Assembly (NCBI GenBank): GCA_964586025.1
Contig: CAZPGF010000018.1
Location: 1-36,531, forward strand
Direction of reading: 5' to 3'
Length of the DNA: 36,531 bases
Source: JACKGW01 sp964586025
GTDB lineage: Bacteria; Planctomycetota; PLA2; JAEUHO01
The position numbers and the translations under genes were made by a program. Numbering within the stretch: position 1 is the stretch's first letter; each line of letters opens with the position of its first letter. The notes below the pieces were generated by a model that searched no databases, had not been told where the DNA came from, and worked only from the letters and a program-made list of their open reading frames with translations. This document shows, piece by piece, positions 33,355-36,531 of this stretch.

Positions 33355-34374
33355 TCAGCGACCCAACACTCTCCACATCCGTCGTCTCAAGCCGCGACGC
33401 CAGCGGTCGCGACGTGCGCGCGCCACCTCGCCCGGGTCATCGACGAGGCGGGCGAACCAATCGACATCGAAGGCGTGGGGATGGACGGCGTCGGGCGTGC
33501 GCTGGTTCGCCTCGCAGGTCGCGACCAGTTCGGCCAGTTCGGACCGGTCCATGTGCGGACGGTCGTAGGCGCGCGCTTCGAGAACGAGCGCCAACTCGAG
33601 CATGCGGCGGCGACCGACGCGGTCCGCAAGTGCGCGCACCTGGTCGAGTGCGATGCCCGCGCCGTCCAGACGCCCGAGCAGGAGATGGACGTCGGTGAGC
33701 CAGCCGAGACGCACCCACTTCGAGCGGGCCGCGTGCTCGGCGACGTGCAGGAGGTGGTCGCCGAGGGAAAGGGTGGGGACCTGAGGCCCACCGTGCGCTC
33801 CGGGGAGCGCACGATCGAACACGGGCTCGTCGTCGAGCCCCGAACGCCCCGGCGCATCGGCGAACCGACCGTGGAGATCGATGACGTGGCCGCCGGGCCC
33901 ATGCACGGTGCGCACGAAGGGCCCCGAGCCGGATCGCGGTCCGGTGGACGCTCCCCCAGCCACGAGCGCCGCGAGGGCCTCGCGCCACGAGGACCTGGGC
34001 ACGAGGAGATCCACGTCTTCGAACGCGCGCAGCCCCGGACTTGCGTAGAGCCAGTCGGCGAACGCCGCGCCCTTGAGCACCAGCACGGGAACCCCTGCCG
34101 CCTGCAGGCGGCCCACGGCTTGACCTCGTAGGTGGAGCGCGTGCAGCGCCCTGGCCGTACGGGTGCGCGACCGCTCCCGCAATCCCTGGCACTCCGCTTC
34201 GGGCAGGCTGGCGCGCCCCGCGCGGACCGCTTCGTCGAGGCGTGCATCCAGGCCGTGGGCCGTCACGAGCGCGAGCAGACTCGGTGCTGCGACGATGGGG
34301 ACCTCGCCGACCGGCTCGCCGCGCAGCAGCGCGTGCAGAAAGGTCAGCGCGGACGACCGGTTCAGCGTCGTCAC
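33355..34374 (-). CDS. nucleotidyltransferase-fold protein (NTP_transf_5-like)
   Basis: 339 aa from a GTG at 34374 whose bases overlap a TGA in the next frame (GTGA). Residues about 92-130 give the family core: AAGVPVLVLKGAAFADWLY, then SPGLRAFEDVDLLVPRSSW with Lys101-Gly102 and the acidic pair Asp120-x-Asp122. In nucleotidyltransferase-fold enzymes that pair binds the metal. The remainder is helical with a HVIDLHGRF strand that may hold a third acidic residue. This family is uncharacterised and often found in polysaccharide or peptide biosynthesis regions. An ATG at 34473 would add 33 residues of Arg/Gly-rich sequence reading across the VanZ-like remnant; the GTG is preferred. No membrane helix. 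Confidence 0.8.
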   Translation of the reverse strand: MTTLNRSSALTFLHALLRGEPVGEVPIVAAPSLLALVTAHGLDARLDEAVRAGRASLPEAECQGLRERSRTRTARALHALHLRGQAVGRLQAAGVPVLVLKGAAFADWLYASPGLRAFEDVDLLVPRSSWREALAALVAGGASTGPRSGSGPFVRTVHGPGGHVIDLHGRFADAPGRSGLDDEPVFDRALPGAHGGPQVPTLSLGDHLLHVAEHAARSKWVRLGWLTDVHLLLGRLDGAGIALDQVRALADRVGRRRMLELALVLEARAYDRPHMDRSELAELVATCEANQRTPDAVHPHAFDVDWFARLVDDPGEVARARRDRWRRGLRRRMWRVLGR

Positions 34375-34480
34375 GTCGGGCGACCCTCGCGTCGCCGTGC
34401 CTTGGAGGCGATCCACGCCCCCACGGCCATGCCCGCGGCGTCGACGAGCAGGTCGCTCCAGCGTGCCGTGCATGCGGTGT
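34371..34480 (-). pseudogene. C-terminal remnant of a VanZ-like membrane protein
   Basis: On the minus strand about 35 codons ending in TGA at 34371 read HTACTARWSDLLVDAAGMAVGAW followed by a basic tail. A R..SW/WSD-LL..D..GM..GA pattern like this is the last transmembrane segment of VanZ-like proteins. Third positions are GC-rich, as in real genes. Upstream of about 34480 the frame continues only into sequence antisense to the lipocalin-like gene, with no hydrophobic segments, so the first helices are missing. The stop overlaps the nucleotidyltransferase start by GTGA, suggesting the intact gene once headed that operon. The 5' boundary is approximate. Confidence 0.5.
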
Positions 34481-34838
34481 GATCAGCGGGGATCTCCAAC
34501 CGCGATCGCCGCAGAGACTCGTGGGCGCGTGGCGGACCGAGCCGTACCTGTCCCAGTTGGGCATGAGCGTCATGTCGATCCGATTCGGAGAGGACGGCAC
34601 GCACGAGACGAGTGTGGAGTTGCAGCAGATTCCCGTCCCACCGATGAAGGCGGGCGGCACGTACCGCGTCGACGGGAACCGACTGGCTCTGGCGAGCAAC
34701 GGCAAGGAGGAGCGCTGGACGTGGGCTTGGGATGGAGACGTCCTGGTCCTCACGGAGCCCAACGGCGACACCTATCGTCTGTTGCGCGTTGCTGACGACC
34801 ACCCTCCGCCCACGGAGGCACCCGTACCGGGTCGTTGA
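34479..34838 (+). pseudogene. lipocalin-like small protein, probably 5'-truncated
   Basis: About 119 codons from a GTG at 34479 that has no Shine-Dalgarno. The sequence LVGAWRTEPYLSQLG, then SIRFGEDGTHETSVEL, GGTYRVDGNRLALAS and WTWAWDGDVLVLTEPNGDTYRLLRV is a repetitive beta-strand pattern like lipocalin-like (LVGTWR...) beta-barrel proteins. Such proteins normally carry a signal peptide or lipobox; here the first residues (VISGDLQPRSPQR) contain none. The start abuts the VanZ-like remnant on the other strand, so the likely explanation is that a deletion joined two broken genes. It could instead be a complete small cytoplasmic protein; no functional residues can be named. Confidence 0.45.
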
Positions 34839-34864
34839 GAGAGCGGGCGAATCGACTCGTCCTA

Positions 34865-34880
34865 CGCCCACGGGTGGGCG
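34865..34880. terminator. short GC-rich hairpin after the lipocalin-like gene
   Basis: CGCCCA (34865-34870) and TGGGCG (34875-34880) around a 4-nt loop, 26 bp after the stop and upstream of the DUF455 promoter candidate. No T tract follows. Weak terminator candidate. Confidence 0.3.
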
Positions 34881-34896
34881 CGAGGCGCGGCGCCGA

Positions 34897-34902
34897 TAGC
34901 AT
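34897..34902 (+). promoter_or_regulatory. candidate -10 element TAGCAT for the DUF455 gene
   Basis: TAGCAT lies 13 nt before the ATG at 34916; no Shine-Dalgarno is present in between, so the leader would be only a few nucleotides long. Same hexamer as for the cyclophilin gene. Confidence 0.4.
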
Positions 34903-34915
34903 CTCGACCTCCGAC

Positions 34916-35737
34916 ATGGAGCTGCGCGACCACGCTCTGGCGGTCCTACGAGCGACGACGCTCGCCGGGAAACTCACGCCGCTGCCGAGGGGATTCACCG
35001 ACGAGTCCCCCGGACCACCTCTCCGCGTCACGTCCCCCCATCGTCCGCCGGATCTCGTCTGGACGCCGCGCCGCTCCGTTCGCGTACCGCCGCTCGAAGG
35101 CATGCCGGACCCCGCGCAGCGACGTCGCATCCTCCACGCGCTCGCGAATCATGAACTCCAGGCCGCCGAACTGTTCGCGTTCGCCCTGCTCGCATGGCCC
35201 GACATGCCTCGCGCGTTCCGCGTCGGGTGCGCCGCGATCCTCGGCGACGAACAGCGACATCTGCGGATGTTCGTCGAGCGGCTCGAGGCGCTCGGCGGTC
35301 GGTTCGGCGACGAACCGGTCAGCGGGCACTTCTGGAACCAGGTCGATCGCCTGACGACCCCGCTGGAGTTCGTCTGCACCCTGGGGCTCACGTTCGAGTC
35401 GGCGAACCTCGACTTCAGTCTCGAACATGCCGACGCCGCGCGGCAGGCCGGAGACGCGGAGACCGCGCGCGTCCTTCGGATCGTCCACGACGACGAGGTG
35501 GACCACGTGCGCTTCGCGTGGGTGTGGTTCCAGCGTCTCGCTCCGGCCGACGACGCGCGCGCGCACGATTTCGAACGCCACGCCCGCGTCGCGCACGCGA
35601 CGGCGCGTGCGCGGGGATCCCGATTCGACGCCGCGTCACGTCGCCGCGCCGGTCTGCCCGAAGCCCTCGTCGAGCGACTCGCCGCAACTCCCCCGCGCGC
35701 ACCGAGCGGTGCCCCGCGCCGCGCCGGGCCGGTCTAG
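34916..35737 (+). CDS. DUF455 ferritin-like diiron protein
   Basis: 273 aa. The ferritin-like four-helix bundle covers about residues 65-215. Putative iron ligands are all present: Glu80 (ALANHELQAAEL), Glu112-x-x-His115 (GDEQRHLRMF), Glu161 (GLTFESANLDF) and Glu194-x-x-His197 (HDDEVDHVRFAW), giving the two-ExxH pattern of diiron oxygenase or oxidase bundles. The N-terminus MELRDHALAVLRATTLAGKL is conserved in DUF455 proteins. The family is related to MiaE-type hydroxylases; its reaction is unknown. The C-terminal 50 residues are Arg/Ala/Pro-rich. The ATP-grasp-like gene follows after 11 bp, so the pair is likely an operon in which the diiron protein may modify, or act with, a ligase product (inference). 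Confidence 0.88.
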   Translation: MELRDHALAVLRATTLAGKLTPLPRGFTDESPGPPLRVTSPHRPPDLVWTPRRSVRVPPLEGMPDPAQRRRILHALANHELQAAELFAFALLAWPDMPRAFRVGCAAILGDEQRHLRMFVERLEALGGRFGDEPVSGHFWNQVDRLTTPLEFVCTLGLTFESANLDFSLEHADAARQAGDAETARVLRIVHDDEVDHVRFAWVWFQRLAPADDARAHDFERHARVAHATARARGSRFDAASRRRAGLPEALVERLAATPPRAPSGAPRRAGPV

Positions 35738-35748
35738 CGCGCGCCTCG

Positions 35749-36531
35749 ATGTGGATGCTGCCGAACTTCGGAGCCGAGGCCGGGTGGCGGGGCGAGCGAC
35801 TCTCGGGCGAGGCCGCGCGACGCGCGACGGATCTTGCGCCGCTCTTCGGCGTCCTCGCCCGGCCCGGTGACCGGGTTCTCGGGGAGCCGTCGTCGTGCCG
35901 TGCGACGGCGGCGGCTCGACGGTGGCTACCCGCACTGCCTCACGCGGCAACGGCCGAATCGGAGGTCGATCCCGCAGAGGTGGTGGCGTGGTGCGCGGCC
36001 GGGATCGGCCCTCGCGACGGCTCGGCCGAAGGCTCGACGTGGGCCGAACGACTGCGCGCCGCACCGCGTTCCAGCGAGGAGGTCGCGCGACGCGTCCACG
36101 GACGTCGCTGGCTCGCCGAGGAGCGTTCGGCGGGAACGCTGCCGCCGCATCCCTTCGCTCGCTGGATCGAGGACATCGACGACCTGTGCGCCGCCCTCGT
36201 CGGGTGCGGTCCGTGGGTGCTGAAGGCGCCCCATGGCGCGGCCGGTCGGGATCGCGTGCTCTCGACCGGACCGCACGCCGACGACGCGACGATGCGCCAC
36301 GCCCGCCGCGCCCTCGCGGCGTGGGGTGGCGGTCTCCTGGAGGCGTGGATCGCGCGCACCGAAGACCGCGGCGCCATCGGCATCGTCACGGGACGAGATG
36401 TCATCGAAGGCGGCGTCCATCGGCTCGTGACGGGCAAGGACGGGCGTTTTCGAGTAGTCGAGCGATGGCCGCTCGGATGTGCCGGGGCGCTGCTCTCGCG
36501 GTCGATCCTCTCGGCGCCACGTGTCGTCGGG
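35749..36531 (+). CDS. ATP-grasp-like protein, truncated by the window edge
   Basis: Open for 261 codons from the ATG at 35749 to the end of the window without a stop. The beginning (MWMLPNFGAEAGWRGERLSG) lacks a signal peptide. The central part resembles an ATP-grasp nucleotide-binding region: PWVLKAPHGAAGRDRVL (155-171), with the Lys and the flexible Gly-rich loop that hold ATP phosphates, and GGGLLEAWIAR (193-203), matching the EPxxxR-type strand that contacts adenine. Later strands RDVIEGGVHRLVTGKDGRF fit the following sheet. ATP-grasp enzymes form C-N or C-S bonds through an acyl-phosphate. The metal-binding residues lie beyond the window, so catalysis cannot be checked. Start is the first ATG after the DUF455 stop; no Shine-Dalgarno, and an ATG two codons later is also possible. 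Confidence 0.68.
   Translation, partial: MWMLPNFGAEAGWRGERLSGEAARRATDLAPLFGVLARPGDRVLGEPSSCRATAAARRWLPALPHAATAESEVDPAEVVAWCAAGIGPRDGSAEGSTWAERLRAAPRSSEEVARRVHGRRWLAEERSAGTLPPHPFARWIEDIDDLCAALVGCGPWVLKAPHGAAGRDRVLSTGPHADDATMRHARRALAAWGGGLLEAWIARTEDRGAIGIVTGRDVIEGGVHRLVTGKDGRFRVVERWPLGCAGALLSRSILSAPRVVG

Noticed and set aside
34375..34473. ATG at 34473 as start of the nucleotidyltransferase-like protein
   Set aside because: The added residues are an out-of-frame reading of the VanZ-like remnant; the GTG at 34374 shows the stop/start overlap typical of this genome.

Overview
This window is about 36.5 kb of very GC-rich bacterial DNA (roughly 70% by eye) with dense gene packing and many start/stop overlaps. 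Several features suggest a planctomycete or similar high-GC environmental bacterium. These are an ECF sigma factor of the Sigma70_ECF type coupled to a Ser/Thr kinase-ATPase-TPR protein, large secreted or anchored proteins, and c-type cytochromes with sizeable non-haem regions. The assignment is inference: there is no rRNA or other marker gene here. I saw no insertion sequence, phage module, CRISPR array, rRNA or tRNA by reading.

Left part (1-6.9 kb): the C-terminal part of an M20 metallopeptidase that enters from outside the window, an unrecognised exported helical protein, catalase-peroxidase KatG, then on the minus strand an exported cyclophilin coupled to a small methyltransferase. A 91-aa protein resembling an integrase arm-binding domain and a short GNAT-like protein flank a 304-bp divergent gap with inverted repeats.

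Phosphorus operon (6.9-13.45 kb, minus): PPK2-type polyphosphate kinase, a HerA/DUF87-like ATPase, and a PhnD-PhnC-PhnE type ABC importer. Every one of the four junctions is a stop/start overlap, so the five genes look translationally coupled. The permease has an N-terminal RDD-like membrane module. The operon starts at a tiny divergent promoter shared with the next operon.

Middle (13.47-17.2 kb, plus): a BaiN/HI0933-type flavoprotein overlapping L-serine ammonia-lyase, then a family-2 glycosyltransferase. Minus-strand group (17.27-24.94 kb, transcribed leftwards): exported HlyD-like adaptor with a (DAPK)8 tail, exported squalene-cyclase-fold repeat protein, SpoU/TrmH RNA methyltransferase, ABC-F ATPase, membrane-anchored M48 peptidase, homocysteine S-methyltransferase.

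Right part (25-36.5 kb): a fused salicylyl-CoA 5-hydroxylase/old-yellow-enzyme protein, two c-type cytochrome genes, the sigma factor-kinase pair, a nucleotidyltransferase-fold protein, a scarred locus where a VanZ-like remnant abuts a lipocalin-like fragment, a DUF455 ferritin-like diiron protein, and an ATP-grasp-like gene that runs off the right end.

A recurring regulatory theme is a TANNNT hexamer exactly 7 nt before an ATG that has no Shine-Dalgarno. It occurs at four genes, implying leaderless transcripts. At one place two such promoters overlap back to back.
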